A model generated the notes under the pieces. It saw only the letters and a program-made list of their open reading frames with translations. It had not been told where the DNA came from and searched no databases. This document shows, piece by piece, positions 7,763 through 15,826 of a DNA stretch of 64,000 bases. The position numbers and the translations under genes are program-made. Position 1 is the stretch's first letter. Every line of letters starts with the position of its first letter. Source of the DNA: CAXBES01 sp963974915. Its GTDB lineage: Bacteria > Bacteroidota > Bacteroidia > Flavobacteriales > Flavobacteriaceae. The DNA is taken from positions 1-64,000 of the forward strand of contig CAXBES010000007.1 in the NCBI GenBank assembly GCA_963974915.1, in the 5' to 3' direction.

Positions 7763-8215
7763 ATGAATAAAGTAATTGTAACCGTACTATTATCGACACT
7801 AATTTTCTCCTGTAATAATTCCGAAGATAAAAAGGAAGCAATCAAAATTGGTAACGTAAAAATCTCAAAGCCGGCCCAGACAGACCTGGAAAAGAGTATC
7901 GAGCGGGGAAGCGAAGTCTATCAAAATTTTTGTGTTCAGTGCCACTTACCCACCGGGAAAGGAGTTCCTAATAATTTTCCTCCACTGGCAGGTTCTAATT
8001 GGTTAACAGAAAAAAGAACCGAGAGCATACATAGTGTAAAATTTGGTCAGCGCGGTGAAATAGTAGTCAACGGAGTTACATACGACGGTATAATGACACC
8101 CATGGGATTGAGTGATGAAGAAGTAGCCGATGTTTTAAATTACGTTATGAATTCCTGGGGGAATACTCAGGAAGAAATGGTTACCGTTGAAGAGGTCGCA
8201 GCTGTTGAAAAGTAA
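7763..8215 (+). CDS. Class I cytochrome c lipoprotein
   Basis: The 150-aa protein has a lipoprotein signal (LIFSC, Cys17) and one haem-binding CVQCH motif (Cys57, Cys60, His61). A Met in the GIMTPMG stretch is the likely distal ligand, before the final helix DEEVADVLNYVMNSWG. It should be held at the periplasmic face of a membrane and carry electrons. Its position directly after the PQQ-type dehydrogenase suggests it takes electrons from that enzyme; this is inferred from context. Confidence 0.88.
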   Translation: MNKVIVTVLLSTLIFSCNNSEDKKEAIKIGNVKISKPAQTDLEKSIERGSEVYQNFCVQCHLPTGKGVPNNFPPLAGSNWLTEKRTESIHSVKFGQRGEIVVNGVTYDGIMTPMGLSDEEVADVLNYVMNSWGNTQEEMVTVEEVAAVEK

Positions 8216-8284
8216 CGAGAGCTTTTTACCATTAACCTAGTAACTAACTAACATTATAACTATTTTTGTCAAAAACCTGATCTT

Positions 8285-8902
8285 ATGCTCATAATTGGCA
8301 TTGCCGGAGGCACCGGAAGCGGTAAAACAACAGTAGTAGAACAAATTGTTTCAGAGATTCCGGAAGGCGAAGTATGTGTTATTTCTCAAGACTCTTATTA
8401 CAAAGATACCAGTCACCTATCCTTCGATGAAAGAGTAAAAATAAATTTCGATCATCCTAATTCTATCGATTTTGCGCTATTGGTAAAGCATCTGGAAGAA
8501 CTACGAAAAGGCAATTCGTTTGAGCAGCCGGTTTATTCATTTGTAGATCATAACAGAACCAGTGAAACGATCACTACTCACCCAAAAAATGTAATTATCG
8601 TAGAAGGAATTCTAATACTTACACATCCCGAAATTCGTGAAATGTTCGACATTAAATTATATGTGCATGCCGACAGTGATGAAAGATTAATTAGACGCTT
8701 AAAAAGAGACATTGCCGAACGTGGCAGAGACTTGAAAGAAGTGCTAGATCGTTATCAAACGACGCTAAAACCAATGCATCAGCAGTTTATAGAGCCTACA
8801 AAAGAATTTGCAGATATCATTATCCCAACAAATCGTTATAACACAGTAGCTGTTAACCTTATAAGAAGTATAATTCATCAAAAATTAGACAACTCTAAGT
8901 GA
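8285..8902 (+). CDS. udk: Uridine kinase
   Basis: Uridine/cytidine kinase phosphorylates uridine to UMP in pyrimidine salvage. The 205-aa protein has the Walker A motif GGTGSGKTT (residues 8-16), the SQDSYYKD nucleoside-site segment, NFDHPNSIDF, and RLKRDIAERGRD in the lid region, all typical of Udk. A TATTTTTG element at 8261-8268 fits a -7 box. The stop codon TGA overlaps the GTG start of the next gene (GTGA), so translation is probably coupled. Confidence 0.95.
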   Translation: MLIIGIAGGTGSGKTTVVEQIVSEIPEGEVCVISQDSYYKDTSHLSFDERVKINFDHPNSIDFALLVKHLEELRKGNSFEQPVYSFVDHNRTSETITTHPKNVIIVEGILILTHPEIREMFDIKLYVHADSDERLIRRLKRDIAERGRDLKEVLDRYQTTLKPMHQQFIEPTKEFADIIIPTNRYNTVAVNLIRSIIHQKLDNSK

Positions 8903-9234
8903 AACTTTCAGAATTAAAACAACAAAAATGGTTTAAGTTACTAAGCAATAAATACATGCTTATACTTATTCTGTTTGTAATATGGATGTTGTTTTTCGAC
9001 ACGAACTCATTTCTTATCCACAACGAATTATCCAATGATATCGATGCCTTAGAAGATAATAAAGAGTTCTATAAAGAAGAGATCACGAAAGACAAGAAGT
9101 TTATTGAAAAGATGAAAGATAGCAATGAGCAGGAGCGATTTGCACGTGAAAAATATTATCTCAAGAAAGAAAATGAAGATATCTTTATCATTGAGCATGA
9201 AGATAGTCTAAAAAACAAAAAAAAGAATGAGTGA
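8899..9234 (+). CDS. FtsB/DivIC-like septum formation initiator protein
   Basis: The 111-aa bitopic protein has a short basic N-terminus, one membrane segment (about residues 18-36, YMLILILFVIWMLFFDTNSF) and a coiled-coil region that ends in an ARE-YY motif (FAREKYYLKKENEDIFIIE). That is the layout of FtsB/DivIC proteins, which join FtsL and FtsQ/DivIB in the divisome. The start is GTG at 8899, overlapping the udk stop. Its 3' end overlaps the mutA start by 8 nt. Placement between udk and the mutase genes is probably a positional operon rather than a functional link. Confidence 0.82.
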   Translation: MKLSELKQQKWFKLLSNKYMLILILFVIWMLFFDTNSFLIHNELSNDIDALEDNKEFYKEEITKDKKFIEKMKDSNEQERFAREKYYLKKENEDIFIIEHEDSLKNKKKNE

Positions 9235-10612
9235 ATTTTTATTCTCCGGTTTTGATGAAGTTTCCGCAAAACAATGGAAACAAAAGATTCAAGTGGACCT
9301 TAAAGGAGCCGACTACAATGAGACGCTGGTATGGCAGAGTCTCGAAGGTATCCATGTGAAGCCTTTCTATCATAAAGATGATTTCAATGAACCGTTTACC
9401 CCTATTCCGGGTAATCCTTCACATTGGAGCATTGCTCAAACCATTTTTATTGACGATGAAGAGATCGCTAACAAACTAGCTATTGATGCCATTGATCGTG
9501 GAGCCGAAGTTATTTTTTTTACTTCGGAAAAGGAATTCGATATCACTAAAGTGTTCGTAAATTTTCCATTCGAAACAACCCCGATCAATCTGAATCTCAA
9601 ATTCCTTTCTGAAAGTTTTATCCTTAAACTGAAACAATTTCTGTCTGAAAAAAAAGCAATTGTTTTTTACAATATTGATCTTATCGGTAACCTTGCCCGC
9701 ACAGGGAATTGGTATGAAAATCTAAAGAAGGATCACTCTGTTTTAGACTCAATTTACGATAAAAACTCTTCCGAAGAAATATTGAGTATAGACACTACTC
9801 TATATCAAAATGCTGGTGCGAATATGATTCAACAATTGGCATATGCTCTCGCTCATGCCAATGAATACTTAAATCACCTTAGCAACCGGAAGAAAGGTAA
9901 GGACACGGTCCAAAACATAAAAATTACGTTTCACGTTGCGGTAGGTTCAAACTATTTCTTTGAAATAGCTAAAATTAGAGCGTTGAGATTACTTTACGCA
10001 GCTTTGGCTTCAGAATATCATATTTCGGAGAATTGTTATATCGTTGCAATTCCTTCCAAACGAAACAAAACTCTTTACGATTACAATGTAAATATGTTGC
10101 GAACTACCACCGAATGTATGAGTGCAATACTGGGAGGCGCCAATACAATTTCCAATCTGCCTTACGATGAGCTTTATCACAAAAGCAATGAATTTGGAGA
10201 ACGCATTGCTCGCAACCAATTGCTAATTCTTAAAGCAGAGAGTTATTTCGACATGGTTAGTAATCCTGCCGATGGGGCGTATTATATTGAAAGTCTGACG
10301 CATGAATTGGCCGAAAAAGCGCTGACATTATTTAAAGATATTGAAGCTAACGGCGGATTTTTAAGTCAGTTGAAGGAAGGCACCATACAGCGAAAAATTA
10401 AAGAAAGTGCTCAAAAAGAGCAACAACTTTTCGATGAAGGGAAACTTGTACTCCTCGGGACCAACAAACATCCAAATACAAGCGATAAAATGAAGGATGA
10501 TCTCGAATTGTACCCTTTTGTAAAAACTAAGCAACGAAAAACATTGATCGAACCTATCATTGAAAGACGTTTAGCCGAAAAAATAGAACAAGAAAGACTG
10601 AGCCATGAGTAG
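9227..10612 (+). CDS. mutA: Methylmalonyl-CoA mutase small (beta) subunit
   Basis: This is the non-catalytic partner of the B12-dependent mutase that converts methylmalonyl-CoA to succinyl-CoA. The 461-aa protein aligns in order with the TIM-barrel half of the large subunit: the DLKGADYNETLVW start, the GANMIQQLAYALAHANEYL helix, the FFEIAKIRALRLLYAAL segment and the NPADGAYYIE segment. It is much shorter than the large subunit (712 aa) and has no C-terminal DxHxxG cobalamin-binding domain, so it cannot bind B12 in the usual way. Its ATG overlaps the divIC-like gene, and its end overlaps mutB by 8 nt. Confidence 0.92.
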   Translation: MSEFLFSGFDEVSAKQWKQKIQVDLKGADYNETLVWQSLEGIHVKPFYHKDDFNEPFTPIPGNPSHWSIAQTIFIDDEEIANKLAIDAIDRGAEVIFFTSEKEFDITKVFVNFPFETTPINLNLKFLSESFILKLKQFLSEKKAIVFYNIDLIGNLARTGNWYENLKKDHSVLDSIYDKNSSEEILSIDTTLYQNAGANMIQQLAYALAHANEYLNHLSNRKKGKDTVQNIKITFHVAVGSNYFFEIAKIRALRLLYAALASEYHISENCYIVAIPSKRNKTLYDYNVNMLRTTTECMSAILGGANTISNLPYDELYHKSNEFGERIARNQLLILKAESYFDMVSNPADGAYYIESLTHELAEKALTLFKDIEANGGFLSQLKEGTIQRKIKESAQKEQQLFDEGKLVLLGTNKHPNTSDKMKDDLELYPFVKTKQRKTLIEPIIERRLAEKIEQERLSHE

Positions 10613-12743
10613 AAAAAATGTTCAAAATATAAATTTAGGAGGTGTAAAAGCTACTTCGAGCGTAACTGAAAAGTCGCAAAAAACAACCTCAACGGCAGAG
10701 AATATTAATGTTAAAAAAGAATATAATACAGAAGACATTACAGAGTTAAAACACCTCAACTTTGTGGCCGGAATCGCTCCAAATTTACGTGGGCCTTATT
10801 CTACGATGTACGTGCGAAGACCATGGACCATACGTCAGTATGCCGGTTTCTCTACTGCAGAAGATAGTAATGCTTTTTATCGTAGAAACTTAGCGGCGGG
10901 ACAAAAAGGGTTATCAGTAGCCTTCGATCTCGCTACACATCGCGGTTATGACAGCGATCACGAACGTGTGGTTGGTGATGTTGGGAAAGCGGGAGTTGCC
11001 ATAGACAGCGTAGAGGATATGAAGATCCTTTTTGATCAGATTCCTTTAGACAAAATGAGCGTCTCCATGACCATGAATGGTGCTGTATTGCCTATAATGG
11101 CATTTTATATTGTAGCAGCCGAAGAACAAGGCGTTTCACCCGAAGCATTAGCAGGTACCATTCAGAATGATATTTTAAAGGAGTTTATGGTTCGGAATAC
11201 TTATATATATCCGCCCAAGGCTTCTATGAAAATTATCAGTGATATTTTTGAATTTACTTCGGAAAAGATGCCGAAATTCAATTCTATTTCTATCTCCGGA
11301 TACCATATGCAGGAGGCGGGGGCTACCTGTGATATTGAATTGGCATACACGCTAGCCGATGGCTTAGAATACATTCGCACCGGAATTAAAGCGGGAATGG
11401 ACATTGATAGTTTTGCCCCTCGCCTTTCTTTCTTTTGGGCGATTGGGATGAACCATTTTATGGAAATTGCCAAAATGCGTGCTGCCAGAATGCTTTGGGC
11501 AAAACTGGTGAAACAATTTAATCCGAAGAATCAAAAATCTCTTGCATTGCGAACTCATTGTCAAACCAGCGGCTGGAGTTTAACTGAGCAAGATCCTTTT
11601 AACAATGTCGCCAGAACTTGTATCGAAGCAGCTGCAGCGGCATTTGGAGGCACTCAATCCTTACATACCAATGCTTTGGACGAGGCAATAGCCTTACCAA
11701 CAGATTTTTCGGCTCGAATTGCAAGAAACACACAAATTTACCTTCAGGAGGAGACTAAAATTACCAAGACCGTAGATCCCTGGGCAGGAAGTTATTATGT
11801 TGAAAATTTGACCAACGATATCGTTAACAGGGCCTGGAAGCTAATTCAGGAAGTTGAAGAGTTGGGTGGAATGACAAAAGCGATCGAGGCAGGTATTCCG
11901 AAGTTACGAATTGAAGAAGCGGCAGCAAGGAAACAAGCTCGTATTGATAGCGGACAAGACGTTATCGTAGGTGTTAATAAATACCGTTTAGAAAAGGAAG
12001 ATCCGCTTCAGATATTGGATGTTGACAATCAGAAAGTTCGAAAAGGACAAATTGCGCTACTTGAAAAGATAAAAGCGGAACGCAATTCTGAAAAAGTTTC
12101 CGAAGCACTCTCAAAATTAAGAGAAAGCGCAAAGACAGGTGAAGGAAATTTATTAGCTTTAGCTGTCGATGCTGCTCGGGAAAGAGCTACATTGGGTGAA
12201 ATAAGTGATGCTCTCGAAGAAGTATTTGGGCGTTACAAAGCACAAATTAAATCGTTTAGTGGCGTGTATAGTAAAGAAATTAAGAAAGATCCTTCCTTCG
12301 CAAAAGCGAGGGAAATGGCCGATAAATTTGCTGAAATGGAAGGTAGAAGACCTCGAATTATGATCGCAAAAATGGGTCAGGATGGCCATGACAGAGGTGC
12401 CAAGGTTGTCGCGACCGGTTATGCCGATGTTGGATTCGATGTAGATATTGGTCCGTTGTTTCAAACTCCTGCCGAAGCTGCAAAACAGGCTGTTGAGAAT
12501 GATGTGCATGTTTTGGGGGTTTCTTCTCTGGCCGCCGGACATAAAACTTTAGTTCCACAAGTTGTCGAAGAGCTGAAAAAATATGGAAGGGAAGATATTA
12601 TGGTGATCGTTGGAGGGGTAATTCCCGCACAGGATTATCAATTTTTGTTCGATTCGGGTGCTGTGGCTGTATATGGACCGGGTACAAAAATTAGTGAAGC
12701 TGCAATCGAAATGCTTCAAATCTTGATCGATTCGGTGGCGTAA
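10605..12743 (+). CDS. mutB: Methylmalonyl-CoA mutase large (alpha) subunit
   Basis: This is the catalytic subunit, which isomerises (R)-methylmalonyl-CoA to succinyl-CoA with adenosylcobalamin. The 712-aa protein has the substrate-binding barrel (RPWTIRQYAGFSTAEDSNAFY, FDLATHRGYDSDHERVVGDVG, HCQTSGWSLTEQDPFNN) and a C-terminal cobalamin domain with DGHDRG, whose His is the lower axial ligand. It pairs with MutA just upstream. With the acyl-CoA carboxylase at 2-5.6 kb it can complete propionyl-CoA to succinyl-CoA, but no methylmalonyl-CoA epimerase is in the window. Confidence 0.96.
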   Translation: MSRKNVQNINLGGVKATSSVTEKSQKTTSTAENINVKKEYNTEDITELKHLNFVAGIAPNLRGPYSTMYVRRPWTIRQYAGFSTAEDSNAFYRRNLAAGQKGLSVAFDLATHRGYDSDHERVVGDVGKAGVAIDSVEDMKILFDQIPLDKMSVSMTMNGAVLPIMAFYIVAAEEQGVSPEALAGTIQNDILKEFMVRNTYIYPPKASMKIISDIFEFTSEKMPKFNSISISGYHMQEAGATCDIELAYTLADGLEYIRTGIKAGMDIDSFAPRLSFFWAIGMNHFMEIAKMRAARMLWAKLVKQFNPKNQKSLALRTHCQTSGWSLTEQDPFNNVARTCIEAAAAAFGGTQSLHTNALDEAIALPTDFSARIARNTQIYLQEETKITKTVDPWAGSYYVENLTNDIVNRAWKLIQEVEELGGMTKAIEAGIPKLRIEEAAARKQARIDSGQDVIVGVNKYRLEKEDPLQILDVDNQKVRKGQIALLEKIKAERNSEKVSEALSKLRESAKTGEGNLLALAVDAARERATLGEISDALEEVFGRYKAQIKSFSGVYSKEIKKDPSFAKAREMADKFAEMEGRRPRIMIAKMGQDGHDRGAKVVATGYADVGFDVDIGPLFQTPAEAAKQAVENDVHVLGVSSLAAGHKTLVPQVVEELKKYGREDIMVIVGGVIPAQDYQFLFDSGAVAVYGPGTKISEAAIEMLQILIDSVA

Positions 12744-12767
12744 TTCGGAATGTTGCTTCTCACAAGT

Positions 12768-12793
12768 CATTTCGAACATCGTGAGAAATCTCA
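12768..12793. repeat. Degenerate dispersed-repeat fragment
   Basis: TCATTTCGAACATCGTGAG followed by AAATCTCA resembles the short intergenic repeats with cores like TCATTTCGA...GAGAAATCTC that are scattered in many Flavobacteria. Only one copy is seen here, between mutB and the GNAT gene. The call rests on memory of the motif. Confidence 0.3.
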
Positions 12794-12852
12794 TTAGGAG
12801 TTGGAAGGGAAGAATAAAACTTAAAATTTTTATACGCTGAAGCCTTGCATCT

Positions 12853-13428
12853 TTGAAATTTTCAAAAAACATAAAATCACTAAAATTGCTTCAGAAAGAA
12901 TATATTATTAAAACCGAAAGACTCGGACTGCGAAACTGGCTCCCTACAGATTTGGGTCCCTTTGCCGAAATGTGCGCAGACGAAGAGGTGATGAAGCACT
13001 TTCCGAAGACACTTTCCGAAGAAGAAACACAAGAACTCATTACTAGACTCCGTGATCATTTTCATGAGTTTGGTTATACGTATTTTGCTCTCGATCTTCT
13101 TGAAAAGGGGGAGTTTTTAGGTTTTGCAGGTCTGAAACATCAGCAATGGGAAAGTGAATTTACGCCTTGTATTGATATAGGTTGGAGATTGAAAAAGTCG
13201 GCCTGGGGTCATGGCTATGCAACTGAAGCGGCCAAAGCGTGTCTAAACGCATCCAGATCCAAGTTTGGAATTAAAGAAGTCCTCTCATTTACAACCAATA
13301 CTAACATGGCATCTGAGCACGTCATGAAAAAGATCGGGATGGATTTTATTGGTACTGTTCAACATCCAATGATGGTTGGTGACCCCAGATTTAAGCATTG
13401 TGTGGTTTATAAAATTAATTGTAAATAA
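12853..13428 (+). CDS. GNAT-family N-acetyltransferase (RimJ/RimL-like)
   Basis: The protein (191 aa from a TTG at 12853) is a RimJ/RimL-type acetyltransferase. It opens with TERLGLRNWLPTDLGPFAEMCADEEVMKHFP, has GFAGLK and the central strand DIGWRLKKSAWGHGYATEAAKACL with the acetyl-CoA pyrophosphate loop, and a C-terminal NxxSEHVMKKIGM-like segment. The acceptor substrate is not readable. The start is uncertain: there is no ATG before residue 42, so TTG at 12853 or 12886, or another non-ATG codon, must be used. Confidence 0.82.
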   Translation: MKFSKNIKSLKLLQKEYIIKTERLGLRNWLPTDLGPFAEMCADEEVMKHFPKTLSEEETQELITRLRDHFHEFGYTYFALDLLEKGEFLGFAGLKHQQWESEFTPCIDIGWRLKKSAWGHGYATEAAKACLNASRSKFGIKEVLSFTTNTNMASEHVMKKIGMDFIGTVQHPMMVGDPRFKHCVVYKINCK

Positions 13429-13495
13429 CATTTTACTATGCAAGCATAATAAACTGAATTAGATTACTTATTTTTACGTAATAAAATATACTTCC

Positions 13496-14377
13496 ATGAA
13501 TTTTAAAGCGAAAATGTTGCGTGATGACGCACTAAAGGGAAAAACCATAGTAGTTACCGGTGGCGGTAGTGGCTTAGGAAAATCGATGACCACCTACTTT
13601 CTCGAGCTAGGCGCCAATGTTGTGATCACTTCTCGAAATATTGAAAAGCTGCAAACGGTAAAGTCGGAATTGGAAGCTTCAACAGGTGGAAAAGTGCTTC
13701 CGGTGCAGTGTGATGTTCGGAATTACGATGAAGTAGAAGCAATGGTTGCTGCTTCGGTTATGGAATTTGGTACTGTAGATGTGCTTTTAAACAATGCAGC
13801 GGGCAATTTTATTTCTCCAACCGAACGACTTTCGGCGAATGCCTTCGACACCATTATAGATATCGTTTTAAAAGGAACCAAAAATTGTACTCTTGCTTTC
13901 GGAAAACATTGGATCGATAAAAAAGAAACTAATAAATCTGTTGTCAATATTGTAACTACATATGCCTTTACCGGCTCCGCCTACGTTGTACCTAGTGCAA
14001 CTGCCAAAGCGGGGGTTTTAGCATTAACTCGTTCACTTGCTGTTGAATGGGCAAAATATGGAATGCGCTTTAATGCAATTGCTCCCGGACCGTTTCCAAC
14101 AAAGGGTGCTTGGGATCGCTTACTTCCCGGCGAATTAAAAGAAAAATTCGATCTGGCCAAGAAAGTCCCTCTTAAGCGGGTGGGCGATCATCAGGAACTG
14201 GCAAACTTAGCTGCTTATTTGGTATCCGATTTCTCTTCATATCTCAATGGAGAAGTAATTGTTATTGATGGTGGTGAATGGCTTAAAGGCGCCGGACAAA
14301 TGAATCTTTTGGAAGAAATCCCCCAAGATATGTGGGATATGCTGGAAATGATGATCCGTTCAAAAAAGAATAAATAA
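13496..14377 (+). CDS. SDR-family 2,4-dienoyl-CoA reductase (DECR1-like)
   Basis: The 293-aa NADP(H)-dependent short-chain dehydrogenase has TGGGSGLGK (Rossmann loop) and NNAAGNF. The canonical YxxxK is replaced by SATAK, as in animal mitochondrial 2,4-dienoyl-CoA reductases, and the following VEWAKYGMRFNAIAPGPFPTKGAW and LANLAAYLVSD segments also match DECR1. The enzyme would reduce 2,4-dienoyl-CoA during beta-oxidation of unsaturated fatty acids. The C-terminus WDMLEMMIRSKKNK is native by comparison with DECR1. Its last codons form the first edge of the 112-bp tandem repeat that begins at 14349. Confidence 0.88.
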   Translation: MNFKAKMLRDDALKGKTIVVTGGGSGLGKSMTTYFLELGANVVITSRNIEKLQTVKSELEASTGGKVLPVQCDVRNYDEVEAMVAASVMEFGTVDVLLNNAAGNFISPTERLSANAFDTIIDIVLKGTKNCTLAFGKHWIDKKETNKSVVNIVTTYAFTGSAYVVPSATAKAGVLALTRSLAVEWAKYGMRFNAIAPGPFPTKGAWDRLLPGELKEKFDLAKKVPLKRVGDHQELANLAAYLVSDFSSYLNGEVIVIDGGEWLKGAGQMNLLEEIPQDMWDMLEMMIRSKKNK

Positions 14378-14927
14378 GTTTTAGTGTGGTGGTAAATACT
14401 TGAAAATGAACAGATTTCACAGAAATCATTTTTTAGTATTTGCCGTTATAGATCTACCACTGATGATCCGTTCAAAAAAGAATAAATAAGTCTTATTGTG
14501 GTGGTAAATAATTAAAAATGAACAGATTTCACAGAAATCATTTTATACTATTTGCCGTTATACATCTACCACTGATGATTCGTTCAAAAAAGAATAAATA
14601 AGTCTTAGCGTGGTGGTAAATACTTAAAAATGAACAGATTTCACAGAAATCATTTTTTAGTATTTGCCGTTATAGATCTACCACTGATGATTTGTTCTAA
14701 AAAGAATAAATAAGTTTTAGTGTGGTGGTAAATACTTGAAAATGAACAGATTTCACAGAAATCATTTTTTAGTATTTGCCGTTATGGATCTACCACTGAT
14801 GATCCGTTCTAAAAAGAATAAATAAGTTTTAGTGTGGTGGTAAATACTTAAAAATGAACAGATTTCACAGAAATCATTTTATACTATTTGCCGTTATAGA
14901 TCTACCACTGATGATCCGTTCTAAAAA
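14349..14927. repeat. Five 112-bp tandem repeats plus a partial sixth
   Basis: Units start at 14349, 14461, 14573, 14685 and 14797, each exactly 112 bp, with a truncated sixth at 14909-14927. The first unit begins inside the 3' end of the dienoyl-CoA reductase gene, so the last codons of that gene are copied into every unit. Within each unit GTGGT (14386 in unit 1) pairs with ACCAC (ends 14460), and GGTAAATACTTGAAAATGA pairs with TCATTTTTTAGTATTTGCC, with GATTTC/GAAATC at the tip. Twelve variable columns are visible among the units. From 14378 to 15055 no conventional gene is present. Confidence 0.97.
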
Positions 14928-14967
14928 CAGGGAAAATATCTTTCTTTACACTAGCGTTGTAAAGTAA
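14406..14967 (+). other. Tandem 27-codon small ORFs inside the 112-bp repeats
   Basis: Each unit carries an ATG-initiated plus-strand frame: 14406-14489, 14518-14601, 14630-14713, 14742-14825, and 14854-14967 (the last runs past the array to 37 codons). The predicted peptide begins MNRFHRNHF, has a hydrophobic core such as LVFAVIDLPLMI (ILFAVIHLPLMI in copy 2), and ends RSKKNK. The tail is the same reading frame as the reductase C-terminus. All five frames are open. A TCA-to-TCT change, silent here, creates a stop in the competing minus-strand frame. Coding is unproven. Confidence 0.35.
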
Positions 14968-15055
14968 AAACATTTTGTTCACTTCCTGTTAACAAATTTC
15001 ATTTTCTGTTCGGTTTATTAGTCGTATTTTTAATCCTTAATTCTATGGTAAATTA

Positions 15056-15820
15056 ATGGGTAAAATTATTGCAATTGCAAACCAAAAAGGAGGAGTAGGA
15101 AAGACAACAACTTCAGTAAATTTAGCCGCATCTCTAGGTGTTTTAGAGAAAAAAGTGCTACTAATTGATGCAGATCCCCAAGCAAACGCCACTTCTGGTA
15201 TAGGTTTGGATGTTGAAGCAGTTGAATTTGGAACTTATCAATTACTCGAACATTCGGTTAAGGCAAAAGAAGCTATTGTTTCTACTTCATCTCCCAATTT
15301 AGACATAATACCCGCGCATATTGATCTAGTAGCGATAGAGATCGAGTTGGTCGATAAGGATAAACGAGAGTACATGCTTAAAGAAGCAATTCAGGGCTTA
15401 AGTGACTCTTATGACTATATCTTGATAGATTGTGCTCCTTCATTGGGATTGTTAACACTTAACGCACTTACAGCGGCCGATTCGGTTATCATACCTATTC
15501 AATGTGAATATTTTGCGCTTGAAGGTCTTGGTAAGTTATTGAATACAGTAAAAAGTGTACAGAAAATTCACAATCCCGAACTCGATATAGAAGGCCTGCT
15601 GTTAACAATGTACGATTCGAGGTTGCGTCTTTCTAATCAGGTTGTAGACGAAGTAAAAAAGCACTTCGATGAAATGGTCTTTAAAACAATCATTCAAAGA
15701 AATGTCCGTTTAAGTGAAGCACCTAGTTATGGTGAGAGCATTATTAGTTACGATGCAGGTAGTAAAGGTGCCAATAATTACTTAAGTTTGGCGCAAGAAT
15801 TAATTGAGAAAAACCACTAG
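15056..15820 (+). CDS. parA: Chromosome partitioning ATPase ParA (Soj)
   Basis: ParA is the ATPase that moves or positions ParB-parS complexes during chromosome segregation. The 254-aa protein has the deviant Walker A KGGVGKTTT, the DADPQANATSG segment, DYILIDCAPSLGLLTLNAL (Walker B region) and the late RNVRLSEAPSYG motif, all typical of chromosomal Soj/ParA. It lacks the N-terminal HTH of plasmid ParA proteins. parB starts 6 nt after its stop. I saw no parS-like palindrome (consensus GTTTCACGTGAAAC) in the window. Confidence 0.96.
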   Translation: MGKIIAIANQKGGVGKTTTSVNLAASLGVLEKKVLLIDADPQANATSGIGLDVEAVEFGTYQLLEHSVKAKEAIVSTSSPNLDIIPAHIDLVAIEIELVDKDKREYMLKEAIQGLSDSYDYILIDCAPSLGLLTLNALTAADSVIIPIQCEYFALEGLGKLLNTVKSVQKIHNPELDIEGLLLTMYDSRLRLSNQVVDEVKKHFDEMVFKTIIQRNVRLSEAPSYGESIISYDAGSKGANNYLSLAQELIEKNH

Positions 15821-15826
15821 AAATAG

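Noticed and set aside
9227..10612. Small mutase subunit as a truncated or frameshifted gene
   Set aside because: It has a clean stop overlapping the mutB start, and short MutA forms without the B12 domain are usual in this phylum as far as I recall.
14349..14927. CRISPR array
   Set aside because: The period is constant and there are no unique spacers between repeats; whole units are near-identical, and no cas gene is present.
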